Below, piece after piece: positions 33,363 through 41,782 of a stretch of 64,000 nucleotides of DNA (its first letter is position 1; each line of letters starts with the position of its first letter). This stretch comes from Jeotgalibacillus salarius (GTDB lineage: Bacteria > Bacillota > Bacilli > Bacillales > Jeotgalibacillaceae). The notes beneath the pieces are model-generated. The model did no database searches. It was not told the DNA's origin and saw only the letters and a list, made by a program, of their open reading frames with translations. Position numbers and translations under genes: made by a program. The stretch is taken from NCBI RefSeq assembly GCF_004405125.1, contig NZ_SORX01000011.1, positions 1 through 64,000 of the forward strand. Direction: 5' to 3'.

Positions 33363-36300
33363 TTCCAGTAAAACCTGAAAACGTCACCTGGACAGATGAA
33401 CAATGGAGAGCGATTTTTGAAAAAGGCAGTGATATCCTTGTCGCAGCAGCGGCGGGTTCCGGCAAAACGGCTGTACTCGTTGAGCGGTTGATTCAAAAAG
33501 TACTGGATGCTGAGACTGACATTGATCAATTACTTGTCGTTACTTTTACCAATGCGTCGGCTGCTGAGATGAAGCACCGTGTAGGAGAGGCACTTGAAAA
33601 AGCGCTGACTGAAAATCCGGATTCAAGACATTTGAGAAAGCAGCTGACACTGATCAACAAAGCGTCGATCTCTACGTTGCACTCATTCTGTCTTGAAGTG
33701 ATCAGAAAATACTATTATTTGATTGATATAGATCCAGGCTTCAGAATCGCAGATGCTACGGAAGCTGAACTGCTGAAGGATGAAGTCATAGAAGAAATAC
33801 TTGAGCATGAGTATGGGATTCCGGACAATCATTCATTTACTGAACTCGTGGAAGCCGTAACGAACGATAGAAGTGATGATGCGCTCCATCAGATGATCAG
33901 AAAGCTTCACACGTTCTCACGTTCTCACGCAGACCCGGGTCACTGGCTTGACGGTATCGTTGATCTTCACCGGACGGATGGTCTGCAGATTGATGACCAT
34001 CCGCTTGCAAATTATGTACTGTTTCACGTCCAGCTTGAAACAGAAGGTGCAATTGAACTGATCCAGCTGGCACTTGATGCGGCAAGAAAGCCGGGAGGTC
34101 CTTCACTGAGAGCGGAAAATTTTGATGATGATATCAGACAGCTGAACATTATCCGGAATGCTGCTGGGTGGAAAGAAGTTGAAGCAGCACTGTCCGCATT
34201 TTCAATGGGTAGACTGAAGCCTTGTAAAGGGGAAGAGTTTGATGAAGCACTCGCCGAACAGGCAAAAAAGTGGCGTGATCAGGCTAAGAAGATGGTCAAT
34301 GATTTAAAAGATCATTTCTTTATCCGCAGCCCTGAGCAGCTGCTGGATGATATGAATCAGATGACAGGGAGACTATCAACGCTGATTGAGCTGGTTAGAA
34401 TATTCGAAAAGGAATTCAAGTCAGCGAAAGAAGAGCGCGGTTTAGTTGATTTCAATGATTTGGAACACTTTTGTCTGGAGATCTTAAGAGATCCCGGAAC
34501 GAATGGTCCTTCGCAGGCAGCATACCATTACCGTAACCAGTTCAAAGAAGTACTTGTCGATGAATACCAGGATACGAACATGGTACAGGAAACAATTCTG
34601 CAGCTTGTAAAGTCAGGTAATGAAAAAGACGGGAACCTCTTTATGGTAGGGGATGTAAAGCAGTCTATTTATCGCTTCAGACTGGCAGAGCCAAACCTGT
34701 TTCTCGGAAAATACCGTACATTTCAGCAGCCAGGCAGCGGTCAGAAAATCGACCTGGCTAAGAATTTCAGAAGCCGTCCAGAAGTGCTGAACGGAGTGAA
34801 CTTCATTTTCCGTCAAATTATGGGTGAGATGGTCGGGGAAATTGACTACGATAAAGATGCAGAGCTCATTCCGGGTGCACCTTATCCCGAAGATATCACA
34901 GTTCCGGTCAAGCTTGCAGTGATTGATCAGGCGGATGAAGACGCACCTCAGGAGGAAATGCCTGAAGAAGTCATGGATGAAAGAGAACTTGAGAGATCAA
35001 CGCTCGAAGCCCGCTATATGATTAAAGAAATACGCGGGATGATTGACAACGGCCGTCAGATATATGATGTGAAAAAGAAGTTGTACAGGCCGCTCGAATA
35101 CAGGGATATCGTCATTTTAACAAGATCCATGACATGGACGCCTGATATCATGGATGAATTCAGACAGGCAGGCATTCCGCTGTATGCAGATCTGTCAACC
35201 GGTTATTTTGATGCGACAGAAGTAGCGATTATGGTGTCTTTATTGAAAGTGATTGATAATCCGATTCAGGATATTCCGCTTGCCTCAGTCCTTCGTTCGC
35301 CCATAGTCAGATGTACGGAAGAAGAGCTGGCGAAAATCAGAGAAGCTGATCCTAAAGGCACTTTTTGGGATGCGCTTCAGGTCTACATGTCCGCTGAAGA
35401 TGCTGACTCATCTTTAAAAGAAAAATGTTCATGGTTTTTGGTTTCACTTAGGAAATGGCGTGCCCAGGCAAGAACCGGAGCAGTGTCAGAACTTGTGTGG
35501 CAGCTTTTCAGAGACACACAATTCTACGATTTCACAGGGGGACTTCCCGGTGGAAAACAGCGTCAGGCGAACCTGCGCGCATTGTATGACAGAGCCAGAC
35601 AGTATGAATCCACTTCATTTCGCGGGCTGTTCAGATTCCTGAGATTTGTTGAACGGATGAGAGACAGAGGGGATGACCTGGGTGCTGCAAGAGCGCTGAG
35701 TGAACAGGAAGATGTCGTGCGCATGATGACAATTCATAAAAGTAAAGGGTTGGAATTCCCGATAGTTTTTATATCAGGAATGGCACGGCAGTTCAATGAA
35801 ATGGATTTGAGAGGCAGCTATCTGTTAGATAAAGACTTTGGTCTTGCGGTACCTTATGTCGATATTGAAAACAGAATCAGCAGCACGACGCTTCCTCAAA
35901 TGGCGTTTAAAGAAAAGAAGCGACTGGAGAATCTTGCTGAAGAAATGAGAGTCCTTTATGTAGCAATGACACGTGCGAAAGAGGAGCTTATCCTGATCGG
36001 AACGGTACCTGATGCTGAAAAGCTGAAAGCCAAATGGACGCTTTCAGGTTCACATGATTCGTGGCTGTTACCGGAGTATACGAGAAAAGGTGCAAAAAAG
36101 TATTTAGACTGGATTGGACCGGCACTTGCGCGTCACAAGCATGCAATTCATTCTGTTCCATCAGGTTTGTTTGAAGATGCTTCTGTGTGGAATATGGAGG
36201 TGTACCACAAACAATTATTTACAACAGAACAGAAGAAAGAAGAAACTGCTGCTGAATGGCTGTCCCATGTCAAAAACCACGAAACGGTCCCGGGAAAGAG

Positions 36301-37024
36301 TGACCAGTACGAAGATTTAATGGAGCGGCTGAATTGGATCTATCCACATGAAGCAGCTTCTATGATTAAATCAAAGCAATCCGTTTCTTCAATTAAACGC
36401 CAGCATGAAACGTTTGACGAAACAGCGGCAGATACGCTGGTTAAGCCTTCTAAAAAATTGTATGAACGTCCTGCATTTCTTCAGCAGGAAAAGATGACTG
36501 CTGCGGAAAAAGGAACGATTATGCATACAGTGATGCAGCAGGTTCCTTTGCAGAAGATTCCGGATCAAAAAGATATAGAAGCATTAGTTGCCAAGTTGAT
36601 TGTCAGAGAAATCCTTACCGAAGAACAGGCTGAAACAGTAAATGTCAGTCATGTCACTGCATTTTTCCAATCACCACTGGGGAAACGGTTGTTGAGTGCG
36701 AGTCAGGTAAGAAGAGAAGTGCCATTTACGTATGCAACATCACCGCAGAAAACGGGTATCAGTCAGCATGTTGAAGATCATGTGCTCATACAGGGGATTG
36801 CAGACTGTGTATTTGAAGATGCAGAAGGACTGGTGCTGCTCGATTATAAGACTGATTATGTAGACCGAACGCAGCCGGATGCTGAAACAATACTTGCTGA
36901 GCGTTACAGGCTTCAGCTCTCACTTTATAAAAAAGCACTCGAGGAAAGCTTGAATAGAAAAATTGATGAAGTATATTTATATTTCTTCAATGCAGATTTG
37001 ACAATTAAATTAGAAGAGATCTGA
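33359..37024 (+). CDS. addA: AddA: helicase-exonuclease subunit A
   Basis: The 1221-residue UvrD-type helicase has Walker A AAAGSGKT at residues 30-37, Walker B VLVDEYQDTN, motifs GDVKQSIYRFR and TIHKSKGLEFPIV, and a C-terminal nuclease motif LLDYKTDY. It is the motor subunit of AddAB, translocating 3' to 5'. The TTG start overlaps the addB TGA stop, with AAAGGAGGAG as its ribosome-binding site. Same order as in B. subtilis; there the sbcDC genes follow, which they do not here. Confidence 0.97.
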   Translation: MIPVKPENVTWTDEQWRAIFEKGSDILVAAAAGSGKTAVLVERLIQKVLDAETDIDQLLVVTFTNASAAEMKHRVGEALEKALTENPDSRHLRKQLTLINKASISTLHSFCLEVIRKYYYLIDIDPGFRIADATEAELLKDEVIEEILEHEYGIPDNHSFTELVEAVTNDRSDDALHQMIRKLHTFSRSHADPGHWLDGIVDLHRTDGLQIDDHPLANYVLFHVQLETEGAIELIQLALDAARKPGGPSLRAENFDDDIRQLNIIRNAAGWKEVEAALSAFSMGRLKPCKGEEFDEALAEQAKKWRDQAKKMVNDLKDHFFIRSPEQLLDDMNQMTGRLSTLIELVRIFEKEFKSAKEERGLVDFNDLEHFCLEILRDPGTNGPSQAAYHYRNQFKEVLVDEYQDTNMVQETILQLVKSGNEKDGNLFMVGDVKQSIYRFRLAEPNLFLGKYRTFQQPGSGQKIDLAKNFRSRPEVLNGVNFIFRQIMGEMVGEIDYDKDAELIPGAPYPEDITVPVKLAVIDQADEDAPQEEMPEEVMDERELERSTLEARYMIKEIRGMIDNGRQIYDVKKKLYRPLEYRDIVILTRSMTWTPDIMDEFRQAGIPLYADLSTGYFDATEVAIMVSLLKVIDNPIQDIPLASVLRSPIVRCTEEELAKIREADPKGTFWDALQVYMSAEDADSSLKEKCSWFLVSLRKWRAQARTGAVSELVWQLFRDTQFYDFTGGLPGGKQRQANLRALYDRARQYESTSFRGLFRFLRFVERMRDRGDDLGAARALSEQEDVVRMMTIHKSKGLEFPIVFISGMARQFNEMDLRGSYLLDKDFGLAVPYVDIENRISSTTLPQMAFKEKKRLENLAEEMRVLYVAMTRAKEELILIGTVPDAEKLKAKWTLSGSHDSWLLPEYTRKGAKKYLDWIGPALARHKHAIHSVPSGLFEDASVWNMEVYHKQLFTTEQKKEETAAEWLSHVKNHETVPGKSDQYEDLMERLNWIYPHEAASMIKSKQSVSSIKRQHETFDETAADTLVKPSKKLYERPAFLQQEKMTAAEKGTIMHTVMQQVPLQKIPDQKDIEALVAKLIVREILTEEQAETVNVSHVTAFFQSPLGKRLLSASQVRREVPFTYATSPQKTGISQHVEDHVLIQGIADCVFEDAEGLVLLDYKTDYVDRTQPDAETILAERYRLQLSLYKKALEESLNRKIDEVYLYFFNADLTIKLEEI

Positions 37025-37056
37025 CCGGAATGACCGGTTAGCCGGAGGGATACGTT

Positions 37057-38217
37057 TTGAGTTTACAGCCAATCGATTCAACTCAGAGAATCCAAAGCCT
37101 CGATGTGATCAGAGGATTTTCTCTGCTTGGTATTTTCATTGTCAATATGATCGCATTTCATTCACCCATGTACTATTATGATCCGTATTCGTGGTGGGGA
37201 GATTCGATTAACAGGCCGGTATACTGGTGGATAGACGTTTTTGTACAGGCAAGCTTCTATCCGATTTTTGCGATGATGTTCGGAGCAGGGCTGGCGATTC
37301 AGTACATGCGGGCTGAAGAAAAAAAAGCCCACTTTACTTCATTTGCGTCACGCAGACTTGCCATTCTGCTTGGCATTGGTTTGATCCATGCATTTTTAAT
37401 CTGGTCTGGAGACATTCTGATTACATATGCAGTGGCAGGATTTATACTGATCTGGATGCTGAAACTGAGCGGTAAAATGCTATTGATTTTAGGTTTTATT
37501 ATTTACTTTTTACCGCAGTCGCTGCTTTCGGGAATCATGTTCTTTGCTTCAATGGTCGATCCGACAACAGTGACCTATTTCAGCTCTGTACAGGATATAG
37601 AGTCTTCGGTAGCAAACTATGGAAGCGGATCTTTTGCTGATATATTCGGACAGCGTGTGGATGACTGGACTTATGCAAACAGTCCTGCTGGATTTATTTC
37701 AATCATTATCGCCATTTTACCGCTAATGATGATTGGAGCAGGTGTGGCAAAAACAAAACTGTTCGAGAAAGCTTCTGATAAAAAGTTACTGCTTAGCCTT
37801 AGTGCCTTGATCTTTCTGGGTCTGGGCATTGCAATCAAAACTTCTCCTTACTGGGGAGAGAAAAATCTGGCGTTTGTCTTTACACAGGATTATGTCGGTG
37901 GCCCGCTTGTAGCAATGGGATACATGACGTTACTGTTGCTGATTATGACTGCGCCGCTGTCAGCAAAGCTTCTTCAGCCACTTGCTAAAACCGGGCGCAT
38001 GGCATTAACAAATTATCTGCTGCAGTCCATTATCGGCACGATTATATTTTATAACTATGGATTCGGTCTGTATGGTGAGGTTACGCTGATGACGGGGACT
38101 TTAATTGCACTGGGAATTTTTGTGATGCAAGTCATCTTCTCAGAACTGTGGCTGTCGAAATTTAAGCAGGGTCCTGCAGAGAGATTATGGAGAAAACTGT
38201 CGTATTCCAAAAAATAA
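37057..38217 (+). CDS. DUF418 family membrane protein (YeiB-like)
   Basis: The 386-residue integral membrane protein starts with the family motif RIQSLDVIRGFSLLGIF. It has about ten hydrophobic segments and the C-terminal DUF418 region (PLAKTGRMALTNYLLQS). Related proteins belong to the acyltransferase-3/heparan-N-acetyltransferase-like fold; the substrate is unknown. The TTG at 37057 is eight bases after CCGGAGG. It lies 32 bases after addA and may be co-transcribed with it. Confidence 0.85.
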   Translation: MSLQPIDSTQRIQSLDVIRGFSLLGIFIVNMIAFHSPMYYYDPYSWWGDSINRPVYWWIDVFVQASFYPIFAMMFGAGLAIQYMRAEEKKAHFTSFASRRLAILLGIGLIHAFLIWSGDILITYAVAGFILIWMLKLSGKMLLILGFIIYFLPQSLLSGIMFFASMVDPTTVTYFSSVQDIESSVANYGSGSFADIFGQRVDDWTYANSPAGFISIIIAILPLMMIGAGVAKTKLFEKASDKKLLLSLSALIFLGLGIAIKTSPYWGEKNLAFVFTQDYVGGPLVAMGYMTLLLLIMTAPLSAKLLQPLAKTGRMALTNYLLQSIIGTIIFYNYGFGLYGEVTLMTGTLIALGIFVMQVIFSELWLSKFKQGPAERLWRKLSYSKK

Positions 38218-38219
38218 AA

Positions 38220-38248
38220 CTGTCAGATTAGCAGAAAAAATGTATAAT
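38220..38248 (+). promoter_or_regulatory. Candidate promoter of yisK
   Basis: CTGTCA (38220-38225) and TATAAT (38243-38248) are 17 bases apart. The -35 is imperfect and the -10 perfect. Confidence 0.55.
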
Positions 38249-38284
38249 AGAAGGACAATTCAGATTTTAAGGAGTGTACATTCA

Positions 38285-39193
38285 ATGAAATTTCTATCTT
38301 TCCGTTTTGAAGACAAACTACTTTACGGTGTCAAAGTAAAGCGAGAGGAAGCAGCATGGAATATCGTAAGAATTCACAAAGAGCTGATTCCAAATGAAAA
38401 CGTACCTGAAACACTGCTTGAAGGTATTCAAAGCGGAATGGAATTACAGGAGACAGTAAGAAAGTGTATCCGTGCAGCTGAAGAAAGTGATCATGTTTCC
38501 CGTTATAAAGTGAAATTTGATGACCTTGTATGGGAAGCACCAGTACCACGTACTCCTAAAAATGTAATGTGCATCGGAAAAAATTATCGTGACCACGTAC
38601 TTGAAATGGGTTCTGAAAAAGACATTCCGGAAGAATTAGTTGTTTTTACGAAAGCTTCCACATCAATTACAGGTGATAACGCATTAATCCCTTCCTATGA
38701 AGAACTGACAGATCAGCTGGATTACGAAGGCGAACTGGCAGTTGTGATTGGCAAAAGAGGGAAAAATATTCCCGAAAAACAGGCGATTGACTACGTATTC
38801 GGTTATACAATCGTAAATGATGTCACTGCCAGAGATCTGCAAAGCAAACACAAACAGTTCTTCCTTGGCAAAAGCCTTGATGAAACATGCCCAATGGGAC
38901 CATACCTTGTTTCAAAAGATGAAATTCCCCATCCTCATCAGCTGAGCATCGTAACAAAAGTAAACGATGAAATCAGACAGGATGGAAATACTGCAGATAT
39001 GATCTTTTCAATCGAAAAAATCATATCAACACTATCTAAAGGCATGACACTCGAGCCGGGTGACGTCATCGCAACAGGCACACCTGCAGGAGTAGGAAAA
39101 GGATTCAACCCGCCAAAATTCCTCAAAAAAGGCGACCAGGTAAAAATTTCCGTCCAGGGAATCGGCACACTGACGAACGAGATTGGTGAATAA
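38285..39193 (+). CDS. yisK: YisK: fumarylacetoacetate-hydrolase-fold enzyme
   Basis: The 302-residue protein has the FAH-family core: MCIGKNYRDHVLEMGSEKD, the metal-binding DYEGELAVVIG, FGYTIVNDVTARDLQ and ATGTPAGVGKGF. It aligns throughout with B. subtilis YisK, which has been described as an oxaloacetate decarboxylase. The ATG at 38285 follows TAAGGAGTGTACATTCA; the frame extends back to 38240, but that ATG sits at the promoter -10. It is followed by yisL, as in B. subtilis. Confidence 0.92.
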   Translation: MKFLSFRFEDKLLYGVKVKREEAAWNIVRIHKELIPNENVPETLLEGIQSGMELQETVRKCIRAAEESDHVSRYKVKFDDLVWEAPVPRTPKNVMCIGKNYRDHVLEMGSEKDIPEELVVFTKASTSITGDNALIPSYEELTDQLDYEGELAVVIGKRGKNIPEKQAIDYVFGYTIVNDVTARDLQSKHKQFFLGKSLDETCPMGPYLVSKDEIPHPHQLSIVTKVNDEIRQDGNTADMIFSIEKIISTLSKGMTLEPGDVIATGTPAGVGKGFNPPKFLKKGDQVKISVQGIGTLTNEIGE

Positions 39194-39224
39194 ACGTTCT
39201 AACTAAATTTATATTAGCTTGCTT

Positions 39225-39271
39225 AAAGCGCACGTTTGAAACAGTACCTACTGTTCTCAGCGTGCGTTTTT
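39225..39271 (+). terminator. yisK terminator
   Basis: AAAGCGCACG pairs with CGTGCGTTTT (one G-U pair), with an inner ACAG/CTGT stem; the T run ends at 39271. Confidence 0.75.
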
Positions 39272-39360
39272 GTAAGAGTTATATACTGATGTCAGTAATC
39301 TGTTTGCTTTCATAGTATTATAGAAAATCATAAAATTTTAAATACAGGCTAAATAAAGCG

Positions 39361-39485
39361 TTGATCGCAGTGGAAGGAGGTGACTCCGGCGCGATAAGCG
39401 TGACAGCTAGACCCCGCAGAGCTTTAGCTCGAGGAGGCTCAGCGCACGCCGCGCGGAAAGCATCCGCCTGGAGCTGCGATCATAA
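39361..39485. repeat. Dispersed Bacillaceae-type intergenic repeat, second copy
   Basis: It shares with 29640-29777 the ordered blocks TGACTCC, GACAG-x-TAGACCCCGCAG, GAGGAGGCTCAGCGCACG, GCGGAAAGCATCCGCC and TGGAGC. The two ends carry GTTGATCGCAG and CTGCGATCA, an inverted pair. The rest of the 410-bp gap before yisL holds the yisK terminator and the yisL upstream region; no other gene is seen. Confidence 0.75.
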
Positions 39486-39603
39486 GCGGTTTAATAGGTG
39501 AAAACATTGAAAATTCATGACTCCGACAATGTTTTCAGACAATACGACAAGGGAATATGGTAGCATATAGATAGTTCGGTATTTCGGTTCAGGAGGTTAG
39601 GGA

Positions 39604-39975
39604 ATGTTAGACAATACACACTTACACATTACAACATGGGTACTTGGAATCGTGCTGTTCTTTATTGCGCTTGCGCTAATGAAGGGAGCTAACGCAAAAG
39701 GTGCTAAGATTGTACATATGATTCTGCGTCTGATGTATGTGCTGATCATCTTCACAGGAGGATGGTTATTCTTCCAGTTCTCATCAATTGATGCTGCACT
39801 TTACGGCGTTAAATTCCTGCTTGGGATTCTAGTGATCGGATTTATGGAAATGATCCTTGTCCGCACGAAGAAGCATAAATCAGTAAAAGTTATGTGGATA
39901 CTATTTGTAATCGCGCTGCTTGCTACACTGTACTTCGGGTTCAGTCTGCCAATCGGCTTCGATTTCCTACGTTAA
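39604..39975 (+). CDS. yisL: YisL: UPF0344 membrane protein
   Basis: The 123-residue protein has four membrane helices (about 8-26, 38-58, 65-85 and 98-118). The opening THLHITTWVLGIVLFFIAL and HMILRLMYVLIIFTGGWL are characteristic of UPF0344. The ATG follows CAGGAGGTTAGGGA. Function unknown. The usual yisK neighbour. Confidence 0.93.
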   Translation: MLDNTHLHITTWVLGIVLFFIALALMKGANAKGAKIVHMILRLMYVLIIFTGGWLFFQFSSIDAALYGVKFLLGILVIGFMEMILVRTKKHKSVKVMWILFVIALLATLYFGFSLPIGFDFLR

Positions 39976-40000
39976 AAGTCGCTCATTCAGCGGCTTTTTT
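39974..40000 (+). terminator. yisL terminator
   Basis: AAGTCGCT pairs with AGCGGCTT (one G-U pair) and is followed by a T run. Confidence 0.82.
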
Positions 40001-40163
40001 CTGTATATATCTATTTTATTTTCTAATGAATAGGTTGTACCCTGGAGTGAAAAGCGGGTACTGCTGAGGTCATAATCAGTAGTCTGTGTGTAAAGTAGAG
40101 TCTCTCCTGAAAAATAGGTAACATGTTAAATATAAGACTACATATCCAACACCATATTGAAAA

Positions 40164-40192
40164 TTGTCTTCAAACCGACACATGTGTATACT
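40164..40192 (+). promoter_or_regulatory. crt operon promoter (sigma-A type)
   Basis: TTGTCT (40164-40169) and TATACT (40187-40192) are separated by 17 bases. The predicted start is near 40199, 69 bases upstream of the first crt gene. Confidence 0.65.
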
Positions 40193-40218
40193 ATAAACAT
40201 CAACTATATGTATAGTAT
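40188..40218. promoter_or_regulatory. Operator-like inverted repeat on the crt promoter
   Basis: ATACTATA (40188-40195) and TATAGTAT (40211-40218) form a perfect 8-bp inverted repeat with a 15-nt centre. It covers the -10 box and the first 20 transcribed bases, a repressor position. The cognate regulator is not evident in the window. Confidence 0.5.
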
Positions 40219-40267
40219 TTGAACAACGAATGTACAACGCGAATGATTGAGGATGGAGGCTGTTTTA

Positions 40268-41782
40268 ATGACCCGTTCAATTGCAATAATAGGGGCAGGA
40301 CCAGGCGGGCTTGCAGCAGCGATGCTGTTAGCTTCGAAAGGATGTAAAGTAAATGTTTATGAAAAACATCCGTTTGTCGGAGGGAGAAACAGTTCTTTTA
40401 CTATGAACGGTTATACATTCGATGTAGGGCCCACCTTTTTAAGTATGCCGGAGATAGCAGAGGAAATCTTTGAGGAGACCGGTAAAAATCTTCATGACTA
40501 TGTTGATTTGATTGAACTGCCAATGATGTATGAACTGGTGTTCAAAGATAAACGAGTGAAAATGTACAGAGATCCCGATAAAATGAAACAGCAGATCAAA
40601 ACATACTTTCCGGGTGATGAGGCAGGATATGACCATTTCATGTCTGATACAAGAAAGAAAATGGATGCCCTCCGTCCGATATTGCAAAACAAAATGGATC
40701 GATACACCGATTATCTTTCGCTTAGGGTTCTTAAGGCACTGCCACAGCTTTCACTTGGGAAAAGCCTCTATGACGTGTTAAGCAAATACTTCAATCATGA
40801 AGAGCTGAAGCTTGGTTTTACGTTTCAGGCAAAATACCTCGGAATGTCGCCGTGGGAATGCCCCGGAGCCTTTTCAATTCTGTCCTTTATGGAGCATGAA
40901 TATGGAATTTTTCATCCTAAAGGCGGCGTTAATCAGCTTTCTAAAGCCATGGCTAAAGCAGCAGAAGAGCTTGGAGCTACCATTCATCTCGGAGATGGTG
41001 TGAAAAAGCTTCATATTAATCAGCAAAAAGAAGTGACGGGTTTTGAACTTGAATCAGGCGTTCAGGTAAAAGCCGACGAAGTTGTGATTAATGGAGACGT
41101 ATCGCATGTGATGACGAACCTGGTAGATGACAGTCAACTGAAAAAGTTCAGCGCAAAGAGATTAAATGAGAAGAAGTATTCATGCTCCACTTTCATGATT
41201 TATCTTGGAGTAGATCAGGTATACGATCTGCCGCACCATACTATATCGTTTGCTGAAGACTATAAAAAGAATGTAGAAGAAATTATGCAGACGCAGTTGC
41301 TGTCAGATGACCCGTCTATTTATATTCAGAACGCTTCTGTAACCGACTCGACACTTGCACCTGATGGAAAATCCGCCCTTTATATTTTAGCGCCGGTCCC
41401 GAATAATCTGAGCGGTCTGGATTGGGAAGAGCATGAAGAGACTTTCAGAAACCTTGTGCTTGATTCCATTGAAGCTAAAACGGAATTTAAAAACATCCGT
41501 GACCATATTGAGGTGGAACGTATTATAAGCCCTAAGCACTGGGAACTGGATTTTAATGTTTTCAAGGGGGCAACATTCAGTATGGGACATCAGCTCAGCC
41601 AGATGATGGCGCTGCGTCCGCATAATAAATTTGAAGAATTAGAACGGACATGGCTTGTTGGCGGGGGGACTCATCCGGGGAGCGGTCTTCCGACAATCCT
41701 AGAATCCGCCCGTATTACATCAACCCTTTTAATGAATGAGAAAAGAAATCATATCAGCAATGAAAGCGGTGAGGCAGGATGA
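40268..41782 (+). CDS. crtN: CrtN-family C30 carotenoid desaturase or oxidase (first gene)
   Basis: The 504-residue flavoprotein of the phytoene desaturase family has an N-terminal FAD motif (IAIIGAGPGGLAAAM), the family segment GGRNSSFTMNGYTFDVGPTF and the C-terminal dinucleotide motif VGGGTHPGSGLPTILES. In a crtM context it would act on 4,4'-diapophytoene (C30), introducing double bonds, or further oxidise the end groups. The ATG at 40268 is nine bases after GGAGG; the frame extends to 40247 without a suitable site. It overlaps the next gene by four bases. I cannot tell desaturase from oxygenase by eye. Confidence 0.82.
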   Translation: MTRSIAIIGAGPGGLAAAMLLASKGCKVNVYEKHPFVGGRNSSFTMNGYTFDVGPTFLSMPEIAEEIFEETGKNLHDYVDLIELPMMYELVFKDKRVKMYRDPDKMKQQIKTYFPGDEAGYDHFMSDTRKKMDALRPILQNKMDRYTDYLSLRVLKALPQLSLGKSLYDVLSKYFNHEELKLGFTFQAKYLGMSPWECPGAFSILSFMEHEYGIFHPKGGVNQLSKAMAKAAEELGATIHLGDGVKKLHINQQKEVTGFELESGVQVKADEVVINGDVSHVMTNLVDDSQLKKFSAKRLNEKKYSCSTFMIYLGVDQVYDLPHHTISFAEDYKKNVEEIMQTQLLSDDPSIYIQNASVTDSTLAPDGKSALYILAPVPNNLSGLDWEEHEETFRNLVLDSIEAKTEFKNIRDHIEVERIISPKHWELDFNVFKGATFSMGHQLSQMMALRPHNKFEELERTWLVGGGTHPGSGLPTILESARITSTLLMNEKRNHISNESGEAG

